From: JADLDB01 sp040752975 | Lineage (GTDB): Bacteria > Myxococcota > Myxococcia > Myxococcales > Myxococcaceae | Assembly: GCA_040752975.1 (NCBI GenBank) | Contig: JBFMHF010000019.1 | Location: forward strand, 1-64,000 | Reading direction: 5' to 3' | DNA: 64,000 bases | Shown: positions 51,530 to 60,936 of the stretch, in pieces | Position numbering within the stretch: position 1 is the first letter of the stretch | How the letters are laid out: each line of letters starts with the position of its first letter | Program-made: the position numbers and the translations under genes | Notes under the pieces: model-generated | The model's database searches: none | The model's input: only the letters and a program-made list of their open reading frames with translations | Told to the model about the DNA's origin: nothing

Positions 51530-52711
51530 ATGAAGCGGCGACAGCGAATCTGGGCGTGGGCGCTCGCGGCGCCGGTGACGCTCCTCATCGTCGGAATCAT
51601 CGCTCTCGTCATCCGCGAACACTCCCTCGGGGAGCGGCTCATCGAGGACGTGAATCGCCTGAGCGGGCCGCGACCCAACGCCCCTCCCGAGATCGCGACG
51701 GACGGAGACTACCTGGAGTGCGTGCGGACCCTGCCGTCGGTGCCGCCGATCTACGAAGAACTCGACAAGGACGTGTCCGCGGCGGTCCAGAGCGTTCGCC
51801 ATGGGGCCCCCCTCGCGTCCCTGCCATCGAATATTCGCGGCGATCTGGCGGCACTCGAGAACCTCGCGGCTGCCGTCCTCTCGTGTGCCCGCTCCTCCAC
51901 CACCCGCATCGATTGGACCAGCGCCACCCACCTCCCGCCGGACCTGAAGCCTTCCGGCAAGCGCGCCGTCACTTTGCTCCTGCGCCACCAACTCGAGCAG
52001 GGCAACACCGGTGCTGCGCTGCACGGCTGCTGCAGTGTGGTCCATTGGGCGCGGGCCCTGACGGAAACCCACGGCCCACTTGGCGCCGATCAGGGACGAA
52101 CGCTGCTGCTCTACCTGCTGCCCGTGTGCGTGGACGCGATCGACCGTGCAGCAGCCGACGAAAAGCGCGCCTTCGTCCGCGAAGTCACCCTGGCGCGGGG
52201 TGGCTACCCGTCGTTCAGCCGAGTGATCGAGCTGGATAGCGTCATCTCTCAGCTGGGCCTGTACTCGCGCCACCTGAGCGCATCGCAGCGGGAGCGACTC
52301 GCCCCGGGCCCACGAGCCGCTCGGCCCTGGGAGCCGGACCTGGACTGGCTGCAGCGACTGGCTTTGCGGATCCGTTGGGGTGCCACGGTGCGCGCCAACG
52401 ACGCGCGGCTCGCCGCGGCGAACTCACCGACGCGCGACGCGGACTTTCTCGCCATTACGAAGAGGTTCTCGAGCCCGCTCGACTTCCTTCTCCCGCTGCC
52501 CCTCGAGGCGCCGGGCGTAGATACCTGGGCCAGATACGCCCGTCTCCACGATGGGACGCTGGCTGCGGTCGACTTTCTTCTCATGCTCGCGCGGGTCGAC
52601 CTTCGCGAGAGCGGTGCGGGCGACGGCGGCTGGACCTACGTGTATGATGACGACGGAAACCCGCTCACCTTCGAGCTCCACCCCGACCCGTCACCGTCCG
52701 CAGAAAACTGA
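51530..52711 (+). CDS. hypothetical membrane-anchored protein
   Basis: A protein of about 393 residues with a basic start and one N-terminal transmembrane helix (KRRQRIWAWALAAPVTLLIV). A large extracytoplasmic helical domain follows (ALLRHQLEQGNTGAAL, VHWARALTETHGPLGAD, LLYLLPVCVDAIDRAAADEK). No family is recognised. I chose the ATG at 51530, preceded by CGGGAAG; starts at 51503 or 51458 are possible. It is convergent with the amylase pseudogene, ending 1 bp before it. Confidence 0.6.
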   Translation: MKRRQRIWAWALAAPVTLLIVGIIALVIREHSLGERLIEDVNRLSGPRPNAPPEIATDGDYLECVRTLPSVPPIYEELDKDVSAAVQSVRHGAPLASLPSNIRGDLAALENLAAAVLSCARSSTTRIDWTSATHLPPDLKPSGKRAVTLLLRHQLEQGNTGAALHGCCSVVHWARALTETHGPLGADQGRTLLLYLLPVCVDAIDRAAADEKRAFVREVTLARGGYPSFSRVIELDSVISQLGLYSRHLSASQRERLAPGPRAARPWEPDLDWLQRLALRIRWGATVRANDARLAAANSPTRDADFLAITKRFSSPLDFLLPLPLEAPGVDTWARYARLHDGTLAAVDFLLMLARVDLRESGAGDGGWTYVYDDDGNPLTFELHPDPSPSAEN

Positions 52712-52712
52712 A

Positions 52713-54864
52713 CTACCCGCGCGGGGCGAGTGACACGTGGAGCGGCGCTTCGCCGGCTGTCACCGTCAGCAGACGGTTGGCGCCCGGCTCCCACTTCACC
52801 GCCGCGCCTTCGCGCGTGAGGCGTTTGAACTCGAAGACCCCGCCGACGGGCAACTTCAGCGTCACCGGCAGGCGCACGGCCTTCTCCGGCATCCAGTCGC
52901 CCAACTCCGGGCCGGATCCGACCACGTGCCCTTCCCCATCGAAGGTGACCTCCCGGAGCTCCAGGCCCTTCCACTCACGCTCCGCGCGCGCGCGCAGCGC
53001 CGAGAAGTCGCCCGCCACCGTCCGCACCGTCACCCCCACCGGCACCGGCTCGACGTCTGGCCTGGCCTGGCCGTCCAGCAGGGCCGCGGTCGTCGCCGCT
53101 CCCGTGTGGTTGACGTAGACGACCGACGCCTCCGCGGCGGCGACGCGCGCCACCACCAGCTTCTTCTCCGTCGCCTCGAGAATCAACGTGGCCCCGTCAC
53201 GCAGCGAGGCCCGCTCTCCCCGCGCCGCGAGCCAGGTGGCGATCAGCGCGCGGAAAGGGTGGTCCACGAAGCGCATCGACCTGCGGTTGTCCGGCTCCTT
53301 CTCCCCGTCCAGCCCCACCTCGGTGCCCCACGTGAGGGACGGCACTCCTCGCGCCGTCAGCAGGAAGGTCAGGGCCTCGGCCACCTTCGCCTCGTCCTTC
53401 CCGCACACGCTCACGATGCGCGGGAGATCGTGGTTGTCCACGAGCGTCACCAGCGACGTCGGATCCGGGTAGCGGCGATCGTTCGTCAGCACCGCGGCCA
53501 GCTTCGCCGGCGACTCGCCGCGGCAGAACACGTCGGCGATCGCGAAGCCCAGGGGGAAGTCGAACATCGCGGTGAAGCCGCCCTTCGTCCACGTGCGGGC
53601 GACCTCGGAAGGATCTCCGTCGAGCAGCTCACCCAGCCGCAGCCTCCCGACCAGCTCCGGCGCGCCGTTGAAGCGCGCCCAGAAGTCGAGCGGCACGTGC
53701 TTCACCGCGTCCAGGCGCAGTCCGTCAGGCCGGGCGCGCTCGAAGCCACCTCCGCGTGCCGTCGAGCAGGTACGCGGCGACCTCCGGCTTCTCGGTGGCG
53801 AGATCCGGCAAGCCGTGAACGTCATGGTCGACGAGCTGCCGCGGATCGCTCCAGTCCGTCACCCCGCCCTTCCGGTGAAACCAGTCCGGGTGCGCGGACA
53901 GCAGCGGCGCGTCGGGCCCGACGTGGTTCAGCACCACGTCGAGCACCAGCTTCATCCCGCGGCGAGTGAGCTCCGCGCGCAGCTCCCGTACGGCCGCCTC
54001 GTCCGCCAGCCGCGGCTCCACCTCGCCCAGCTCCCACGTCCAGTAGCCGTGGAACGCGCCGTGGCCATGCCACTTCTGGGTGCGCATCCGGGACAGGGGC
54101 GACACCCACACCGTGTCCACTCCGAGCGAGCGGATCCAGTCGAGGCGCGAGATGAGCCCCTTCACGTCGCCTCCGTGGAAGGCCTGCGGATCCGCGACGT
54201 CCGCGTCGCCGTCGTTGGCGCGATCGCCGTTCTCGAAGCGGTCCACCATCACGAAGTAGATGGCCTTCGGCTTGACCACCGCGCCCGTGCCGCCATCGCC
54301 CGACGCCGCCTTCTTGAGATCGCTGGCGCCGGCGAGCAGGCCGTCGAGCAGCGCGCCGACGCGGCCCGCCACGTCCTGCGCGGACTGGGCGATCGCCTCC
54401 TTCTCGCGCTCGTGATCGTAGAGCAGCACCACCGGGTGCTCGAACGCGTCCTTCGCCATCGTCCCACCGGGTCGCCCCGCCGCCACCGACGTGCCCACCT
54501 CCCAGCGGTAGCGCCCATCGAGCTGCGAGAAGAACGTCACCTTCTGCTCGACGAGGAGCAACAGGGGCGCGTCGCCCGCCGCCTTCTTGAGACCCTCCAC
54601 GCGGCCGTCGGTGAGGCGCTGCCCGCCCAGCGCGTCCAGCGGCAGCTCGACCACCTCGAGGTTGCGCTGATCCAGCTCCGCGGCCACCGCCTTCTTGAAG
54701 CTGTCCGGCGGCGACCAGCTCTCCCCCGCGCGCGAGGGGTCCACCACGTACACCACCGCCACCTTCGCCCGCTCGGCCAGCCGCTGCTTCGGGATCTTCG
54801 GCAGACAGCCGGCGAAGACGGTCGCCAACAGCAGCACACCCACCAGGCGCATCACGCGACGCAT
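52713..54864 (-). pseudogene. GH13 alpha-amylase-family lipoprotein, frameshifted
   Basis: The N-terminal frame (54864 to about 53746) has a lipoprotein signal (GVLLLATVFAGC), then the GH13 barrel with KAIYFVMVDRFENGD and region I LVLDVVLNHVG. It breaks at GTRRW near 53745. The next frame continues with ERARPDGLRLDAVKHVPLDF (region II, nucleophile Asp), region III with LGELLDGD (acid/base Glu) and region IV LVDNHDLPRIVS. One extra base around 53742-53745 explains the break; removing it would restore W-L-E-R-A-R. The full gene would encode about 710 residues with a C-terminal beta domain. It is either a pseudogene or a sequencing error. It directly abuts the upstream barrel gene. Confidence 0.85.
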
Positions 54865-56358
54865 CTAGAACCAGCCTTCCGCTTCCAGCGACACCAGGTG
54901 GTGCCAGGAGATCGTGCCCGTCGGGGTGAAGGCGTCGTACTGGTCGAGCCTCGTGGCGAACCCGTTGCCGAACGCCGCGTGCTGCGTCGAGTACTGGAAG
55001 CCGTAGAGCAGCCGAATCGACGGCCGGGTGTAGACGCCTCGCCCGGTGGGGTTCAGCACCAGGCCCGTCTTGAGCTGCCAGGTCCGCCGCACCGCCGAGT
55101 CGCCGTACTCCAGCCCGCGGGAGTCGGCCTGCCCGCCCGTGCTCTCGAAGATGGAGTCGAAGTTGGAGCGGAAGAGGTTGCCGTTCAGGCTGCGCTCCTC
55201 CGCCAGCGAGTTCTCGAGCAGCACGTGCACCACCCGCGTCAGGTAGAGCTGCAGCCGGACGATGCCGGACACGTAGGTGCGGTTCGACTCCGACGCCTGG
55301 ATGGTGTTCGCGTAGTCGCGATCGAAGCCGTAGAAGAAGGCCACCGCCGCGTCGAGCCACTCGGGCACGAGCTGGAGCTGTGCCTCGTCACCCACGTTGA
55401 AGACGTAGCGATCGCGCGTGAGATCAGCGACGTAGACCTCCACCGCCTGCTGCTGCCAGGTGTCGGTGTAGAAGTTCTGCGGGTGCAACCGCTGGAAGCG
55501 GGCGAAGACATTGTTCCACCTGAGCGGCCCCAGCTTGCCGAAGCCCAGGTAGCCCACCACCCGGTACGAGAGGCTCGTCTGCGAGGCCGGCACCGGCAGG
55601 GGGAACTGATCCACCCCGCCCATCGGGTTCTCCTCGAGGAAGCGCCGCAGCACCTCCTTGCGCACGTAGTCCTCGTAGCGCACGCCCGGCGTCACGTACG
55701 ACGAGAAGCGGTTGCCCTGAATGAGCGGCTCCACGGCCAACTGTCCGCCTCCACCCACCTCGACGTGCTCGCCCAGGCGAAGCCGCAGCGCGCCGCCCAC
55801 CGTGAGGAAGGGCACGTACTGGGTCGAGCGGTTGAAGAAACCCGAGTCGCCCACCGCCAGGAGCGCGTCGACGCGGTCGCCGAGGTAGCGCACCGACAGG
55901 CCGATGGTGTCCTCGAGGAGCTGCGCCGGCCGGAAGTCGTACAGCCCCAGATCGCCGAAGAAGTACTGCTGCGTGCCGAGCTGCCACACCAGCCGCGGCG
56001 CGATGATGTTCCCCGCCCTCGCGTAGAGCTGCGAGAGCCGGAAGAAGAGGAAGCTGCCGTTGAATGGATCCGCCGCGTTCACCGAGCCGCCCTCGACGCG
56101 CGCGTGCAGGCTGGCCCAGATCTCGTTCGATCCCGGCGGCGCCTGCAGGAGATCGAGCTTCATCTCCAGCGCCGCGTACGGGCCTTCATTCATCAACCGC
56201 CCGTAGAGGTTCCAGTAGCCCAGCCGGCCGTTGCCGCCCTGGAAGTCGGGCCGCGCCATCACGCGGAAGTAACCACCGGCGCTGAAGCGGCTGTCGGGCG
56301 CCTGGGCGTGCGCGGCCAGCGCAGAGAGCGCGATGAGGAGAGCCAGGGAGCGCTTCAC
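54865..56358 (-). CDS. outer-membrane beta-barrel protein paired with the amylase
   Basis: A 497-residue protein with a signal peptide (KRSLALLIALSALAAHAQA) and many amphipathic strands. Examples are AGGYFRVMARPDFQGG, RLVWQLGTQQYFFGDLGLYDF and VHVLLENSLAEERSL. It ends in EAEGWF, a terminal phenylalanine typical of barrels. The TAG stop is immediately followed by the ATG of the amylase gene. Given that pairing, uptake or binding of glucan products is plausible; I see no clear LamB signature. Confidence 0.65.
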   Translation of the reverse strand: MKRSLALLIALSALAAHAQAPDSRFSAGGYFRVMARPDFQGGNGRLGYWNLYGRLMNEGPYAALEMKLDLLQAPPGSNEIWASLHARVEGGSVNAADPFNGSFLFFRLSQLYARAGNIIAPRLVWQLGTQQYFFGDLGLYDFRPAQLLEDTIGLSVRYLGDRVDALLAVGDSGFFNRSTQYVPFLTVGGALRLRLGEHVEVGGGGQLAVEPLIQGNRFSSYVTPGVRYEDYVRKEVLRRFLEENPMGGVDQFPLPVPASQTSLSYRVVGYLGFGKLGPLRWNNVFARFQRLHPQNFYTDTWQQQAVEVYVADLTRDRYVFNVGDEAQLQLVPEWLDAAVAFFYGFDRDYANTIQASESNRTYVSGIVRLQLYLTRVVHVLLENSLAEERSLNGNLFRSNFDSIFESTGGQADSRGLEYGDSAVRRTWQLKTGLVLNPTGRGVYTRPSIRLLYGFQYSTQHAAFGNGFATRLDQYDAFTPTGTISWHHLVSLEAEGWF

Positions 56359-56417
56359 GACAGGGCGCGGCTTGTAGCACGCACCTCCGTCGCGCCTGAC
56401 CGAATTTCAGCCCGTCG

Positions 56418-56762
56418 TCAGATGCGCTGGAACTCGCTGCGCAGCTTCGCCACCGAGTCCGACAGGCGTGAGTCGAGCTGCTCGAAGCGCACGCCCATGG
56501 AATTGGGAGCCGACCACATCACCCGACCCAGCACGTCGATGGGCCCCGTGGGCAGCTCCAGCCGCACCCCCACCAGCGACATCACCGGCAGCGGCTGGGT
56601 GGTCTCGAGTCCGACACCGCACTCCGACACGTCGCGGGCGCGGTCGCTCACCCGAAAGGACTCCGTCTTGAGCAGCACCGGAAAGTCAGCGGGCACGCGC
56701 GCGTGGCGGCGCTCTTGCGAATACCTCGCGCCCTTCACGACGAAGAATTCAACGGCTTGCAT
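56418..56762 (-). CDS. PilZ-domain protein
   Basis: A 114-residue single-domain protein with the cyclic di-GMP-binding pattern: the RxxxR-type ERRHARVPADFPV and then the DxSxxG motif as DVSECGVGLE. The beta-barrel core continues with VGVRLELPTGPIDVLGRVMW. It starts at the ATG at 56762 (MQAVEFFVVKG). Single PilZ domains act as cyclic di-GMP receptors; the diguanylate cyclase at 41907-42851 is one possible supplier. It is divergent from the TonB-like gene. Confidence 0.85.
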   Translation of the reverse strand: MQAVEFFVVKGARYSQERRHARVPADFPVLLKTESFRVSDRARDVSECGVGLETTQPLPVMSLVGVRLELPTGPIDVLGRVMWSAPNSMGVRFEQLDSRLSDSVAKLRSEFQRI

Positions 56763-56893
56763 GGTGACGCCCCCCACTTTTGGCGGCTGAGTGGAGCGAC
56801 AGGATGAACCTTCTCCCCGCCCAAATCAATGTGCGCCCTGTCATTTCCAACCCCCGGAATGCACATGAGTTCGCGGGTGGTTAGAGTGGAGCC

Positions 56894-58126
56894 GTGATGT
56901 TGGTGCCCCGCCCTCAACGGACTCGCCGCCGCTGGTGGATCAGCGCGCTGGTGGCCGTGGTGCTCGCGCTCGGCGCCCACGTCGCCTTCTTCGCCTTGCT
57001 GGTCTTCGCGGCGCTGATGGGCTGGACCGGCGGGCCGCCTCCGCAGGCGACGTCGAACAAGCCGGTGGTGCTGCGCGGCCTGTCCGACGAGCAGTGGGCG
57101 AAGAACCGCGGCCCCGACGCGCCCGACTCGAGAGACTCGCCCCGCTTCGCGAAGAAGGACGCCCCGAAGAAAGAGCAGAAGAAGCCCGAGGAGATCCCCC
57201 AGGGCCAGGTGGTGGACGTCGCGCCCGGAAACGGGGAGGTCGACCCCAACGCCAGGTACATCGCCGAGACGAACAACAAGGCCGCGAAGGAGACGCGCGC
57301 GAAGGAGCAGACGGCCTTCTACCGGAACGCGATGCCCCAGCGAACGTCTCCCCAGAAGATCGAGGGCAGCGGCCACGACGACGTCTCGAAGGCACAGCGC
57401 TCGGGCAACGACGGCCTGGGGGATGACGATCGCCCGCTGCGCGAGAGGCCGGCGAAGCTGGCCTTCGAGGTGCCCGACGTGAAGCGCCAGCAGGAGGTCG
57501 CGATCAAGCCCTCGGTGGGCGGACCGGGCGTGGCCGTCGCCAACCGCGAGGAGGCGGAAGAGACGAAGGGCAACTCGAACCGCCTCAACATCACCCCGGG
57601 CCTCGTCAACCCCGAGGGCGAGGAAGGCTCCGCCGGCCGCAGGGGCACGCCGGGCGCGCTCAACCTGCTGCCGTCCCCCGCGGTGCTGGACAAGATCACC
57701 GGCGCCGCCGCGAACGATCACCTGCAGGACGTGGAGGAAGGCGACGGCACCTTCCTCTCCACGCGCGAGTGGAAGTACGCCAGCTTCTTCAACCGCGTGA
57801 AGCAGTCGGTGGGCCAGCAGTGGAACCCGGTCTCCCAGCTGCGGCTGCGGGATCCCACCGGCAACGTCTACGGCGGGCGCGATCGCTACACGCTGCTCAC
57901 CATCACGCTGGACCAGCAGGGGCGGCTGAAGGACGCCTACGTCGAGAAGAGCTCCGGCCTGGACTTCCTCGACCTCGAGGCGATCAAGGCCTTCGAGCGC
58001 GCGCAGCCCTTCCCCAACCCGCCGCCGGGCATCCTGGCCGCCGACGCGACGGTGCGCTTCCAGTTCGGCTTCTTCCTCGAAATGTCTGGACGCCCGGGGA
58101 TGCGCTTGTTCCGATCGGCTGACTGA
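56894..58126 (+). CDS. TonB-family C-terminal domain protein
   Basis: A 410-residue envelope protein. One N-terminal transmembrane helix (WWISALVAVVLALGAHVAFF) is followed by a long Lys/Pro/Glu-rich periplasmic linker (FAKKDAPKKEQKKPEE). A C-terminal TonB/TolA-like fold has LLTITLDQQGRLKDAYVEKS, LDLEAIKAFERAQPFPNPP and VRFQFGFFLE. It probably transduces energy or spans the periplasm. Starts at GTG 56894 and ATG 56897 are adjacent. No ExbB/ExbD gene is nearby. Confidence 0.83.
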   Translation: MMLVPRPQRTRRRWWISALVAVVLALGAHVAFFALLVFAALMGWTGGPPPQATSNKPVVLRGLSDEQWAKNRGPDAPDSRDSPRFAKKDAPKKEQKKPEEIPQGQVVDVAPGNGEVDPNARYIAETNNKAAKETRAKEQTAFYRNAMPQRTSPQKIEGSGHDDVSKAQRSGNDGLGDDDRPLRERPAKLAFEVPDVKRQQEVAIKPSVGGPGVAVANREEAEETKGNSNRLNITPGLVNPEGEEGSAGRRGTPGALNLLPSPAVLDKITGAAANDHLQDVEEGDGTFLSTREWKYASFFNRVKQSVGQQWNPVSQLRLRDPTGNVYGGRDRYTLLTITLDQQGRLKDAYVEKSSGLDFLDLEAIKAFERAQPFPNPPPGILAADATVRFQFGFFLEMSGRPGMRLFRSAD

Positions 58127-58179
58127 CAGCGGCGGCGCCTGGAATCGACCGCCGGCGCGTCGAACGCGGGTGCGAGGCG

Positions 58180-59076
58180 ATGACGGAGGCGCGGCAGGCC
58201 CGGCAGGAACGAGCGCAGGAGCGCAGCCGCGCGATCCGCGTCGTGCTGTGGGCGATCCTCGCGGCGAACTGGGCGGTGGCGGCGGCGAAGGTCGCGCTCG
58301 GGCTGGCCATCGACTCCACGGCGATGACCGCCGACGGCCTCCACTCCTTCATCGACGGCGGGTCCAACGTGATCGGCCTGGTGGCGATGCACTTCGCCTC
58401 GCAGCCCGCCGATCACGAGCACCCGTACGGGCACCAGAAGTTCGAGGCCCTGGCCGCCCTGGCGATCGGCGTGATGATCGGCATGGGCGTACTGGAGCTG
58501 GGCCGGATGGCCTGGCGGGCCATCGTCCTGGGGGTGCAGCCCCAGGTGGGCCCCGAGGCGGTGCTGGTGATGGTGGGGACGCTGGCCGTCAACCTGGCGG
58601 TGACGCGCGTGGAGCGCTCCTGGGGCCAGAAGCTCGGGAGCGCGCTCTTGCTGGCCGACGCGAAGCACACCCTGTCCGACGTCTTCGTCACCGGCGCGGT
58701 GCTCGCTTCCCTCGGCATGAGCTGGCTGGGCGTGCGGCGGGCCGACGGGGTGGTGGCGCTGGGCGTGCTGCTCTTCGTCGCGTGGACGGGGTGGACCATC
58801 ATCCGCCAGGCGGTGGGGATCCTCGCGGACTCGGCGCGGATCGAGCCGCAGAAGATCCGCGACGCCGTGCTGGCCCTGCCGGACGTGCTGGCGGTGCACG
58901 ACATCCGCAGCCGCGGGATGGAGGGCAGCGTGTACGTCGATCTGAAGATCGACGTCGACGCCGACGCCAGCGTGGAGAGCGCCCACAAGCTGTCTGACGC
59001 CGTCGAAGAGACGCTGACGAGGGCCTTCCCGGAGATCGTCGACGTGGTGGTCCACGTCGAGCCCCGCGCGCGGTGA
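58180..59076 (+). CDS. cation diffusion facilitator transporter
   Basis: A 298-residue CDF antiporter that exports divalent metal such as zinc. Metal-site motifs are visible: ADGLHSFIDGGSNVIGL in helix 2 (HxxxD type), the HEHPYGHQKFE loop, and DAKHTLSDVFVTGAV in helix 5 (HxxxD). The C-terminal cytoplasmic dimerisation domain includes AVHDIRSRGMEGSVYVDLKI. It is convergent with the GAF kinase gene; the stop codons abut. Confidence 0.93.
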   Translation: MTEARQARQERAQERSRAIRVVLWAILAANWAVAAAKVALGLAIDSTAMTADGLHSFIDGGSNVIGLVAMHFASQPADHEHPYGHQKFEALAALAIGVMIGMGVLELGRMAWRAIVLGVQPQVGPEAVLVMVGTLAVNLAVTRVERSWGQKLGSALLLADAKHTLSDVFVTGAVLASLGMSWLGVRRADGVVALGVLLFVAWTGWTIIRQAVGILADSARIEPQKIRDAVLALPDVLAVHDIRSRGMEGSVYVDLKIDVDADASVESAHKLSDAVEETLTRAFPEIVDVVVHVEPRAR

Positions 59077-60864
59077 TCACGCGTCGGGAGTCCCGGCGGG
59101 GATGCGGATCTCGAAGGTGCTGCCCTTGCCCACCTTGGACTTGCAGTCCACGGTGCCGCCGTGCTCCTGGGCGATCTTCCGGACGATGGCCAGGCCCAGC
59201 CCGGTGCCGTGCTTCTTGCCCGCGGTGACGAAGGACTCGAACAGCTTGCCGGCGATCTCCGGCGGAATGCCCGGGCCGTTGTCCTGGGTGCGGAAGACCA
59301 GCTCGCCGCGCTCCCGCTCCACCGACACCACGAAGCGCCCGCCTTCGGGCATCGCGTCGAGGGAGTTGCGCGCGAGGTTGAAGATCGCCCGCCGCAGCTT
59401 GGCCTCGTCGAAGCGCGCCATGCCGGTGTAGCCGACCTGCACTTTGCACTCGACCTTCGAGCCAGAGAACTCCTGCTGCAGCGCCTCGTCGAGCTCCTTC
59501 ATGAAGACGTGCAGGTACACCTTGCGCACGAAGATGGTGCGCTCTCCCCGGGCGAAGGCCAGCGTCTCGCGCTGCATGGCCGACACGTTCTCGAGCTGCG
59601 CCAGGATCGCCTTCGACATCTCCGCGCGGGTCTGCGCGTCGTCCTCCACGGCCATCATCTCGGCGTACCCGGCGATCACCGTCATCGGCGTCCTGAGATC
59701 GTGCAGCACTCCGGCCATCAACTGACCGATCGCCGCCAGCCGGGCCTTGCGCTCGGCCTCCTCGCGGGACTGGCGCAGCACCAGCGCGCGGCCCACCTGC
59801 CCCGCCAGCAGCACCGCCAGCCGCTCGTCGCCCGGGGTGAAGCCGCCCGGCTTGTTGAGGAGCTCCAGCGCGCCGAGGTTCTTCCCCTGGGCGTGGATCG
59901 GCACGCACAGCACCGCGCCCACCGGGTAGCCCAGCTTCTTCGCCAGCGCGCGGTCGAAGTGATCGCTCGAGTTGGCGTCGTCGACGCGCACCACCTCTCC
60001 CGACGCCGCCACGAAGCCGGCGATGCCCTGCCCGGCCTTGATCCGCACCGACTTGAGCGCCTCGCTCCGTTCCCCACGCGCAGATCGGAAGTAGAGGCTG
60101 TCGCGATCGTCCTCCACCAGGAGCACGCTGCCCGCCTTCGCGCCCATCACCTCGGTGGCGCGGGTGAGGATCCGATCGAGGAGATCCGTTTGATCGCCGG
60201 TGCCGGAGATCGCCTGCTCGACCTCGAAGAGCACGTCGAGATCGTGCGCGCGGCGAGACAGCTCGGCGCTGCTCTCCCGAAGCTCCTCCACCAGCAGCAC
60301 GTGATCGAGCACCGCGGCCACCTGCGAGGCGACCCCCTCGGCCAGCGCCTTGTCTTCGCCGTTGAAGACGTCGATGCGGCGATCGAGCACCTGCAGCACG
60401 CCCATCACCCCGCCGGACATGTGGCGGAGCGGCGTGGCGATCACCGAGCGGGTGCGGAAGCCCGTCTTCTTGTCGATCTCCGGGTTGAAGTGGATGTCGG
60501 AGTACGCGTCGCCCAGAAGCAGCGTCTTCCCGGACTTGAAGACGTGGCCGGCGATGCCGAGGTTGGCCGCGATGCGGATCTCCTTGAGGCTGGTGCCCCG
60601 GAGCACGCGGCTCCACAGCTCGTCGGTGGAAGGATCGTACATGAACAGCGTGGCCGCCTCGGCGCCCAGCAGCCGCGTGAGGCGATCCATCACCGTGGAC
60701 AAGAGCCCGTCGACGTCGCGCGCCCGGCTGATCTCCGCGCCGATCTCGATCAGCGCCGTGAAGCGCTCGGCCTGCCGGGCGACGGAGGCTTCCAGCGCCG
60801 TCAAGCTGGACGCCAGCCCCGACACCAGCGACCCCGGATCCGTCTTCACCGCGTTGCGCGCCAT
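59077..60864 (-). CDS. sensor histidine kinase with two GAF domains
   Basis: A cytoplasmic kinase of 595 residues. The first GAF domain (about residues 40-190) has SRARDVDGLLSTVMDRLTR and FRTRSVIATPLRHM. A linker and a second GAF domain follow (about 215-370; IAGFVAASGEVVRVDDAN, VGAVLCVPIHAQGKNLGAL). Then come HisKA with GVLHDLRTPMTVIAG and HATPase with NLARNSLDAMP, DNGPGIPP and GTGLGLAIVR. I chose the ATG at 60864 (MARNAVKTD). It has no linked response regulator, so it is an orphan; signals may be small ligands or cyclic nucleotides. Confidence 0.92.
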   Translation of the reverse strand: MARNAVKTDPGSLVSGLASSLTALEASVARQAERFTALIEIGAEISRARDVDGLLSTVMDRLTRLLGAEAATLFMYDPSTDELWSRVLRGTSLKEIRIAANLGIAGHVFKSGKTLLLGDAYSDIHFNPEIDKKTGFRTRSVIATPLRHMSGGVMGVLQVLDRRIDVFNGEDKALAEGVASQVAAVLDHVLLVEELRESSAELSRRAHDLDVLFEVEQAISGTGDQTDLLDRILTRATEVMGAKAGSVLLVEDDRDSLYFRSARGERSEALKSVRIKAGQGIAGFVAASGEVVRVDDANSSDHFDRALAKKLGYPVGAVLCVPIHAQGKNLGALELLNKPGGFTPGDERLAVLLAGQVGRALVLRQSREEAERKARLAAIGQLMAGVLHDLRTPMTVIAGYAEMMAVEDDAQTRAEMSKAILAQLENVSAMQRETLAFARGERTIFVRKVYLHVFMKELDEALQQEFSGSKVECKVQVGYTGMARFDEAKLRRAIFNLARNSLDAMPEGGRFVVSVERERGELVFRTQDNGPGIPPEIAGKLFESFVTAGKKHGTGLGLAIVRKIAQEHGGTVDCKSKVGKGSTFEIRIPAGTPDA

Positions 60865-60936
60865 GTCGTCGAGCTCTCCCCTGCCGAGCGCGGGAGTGTA
60901 GCCCCAGAAGTCAGCGCCCAAGAGGACGAAGTCTCT

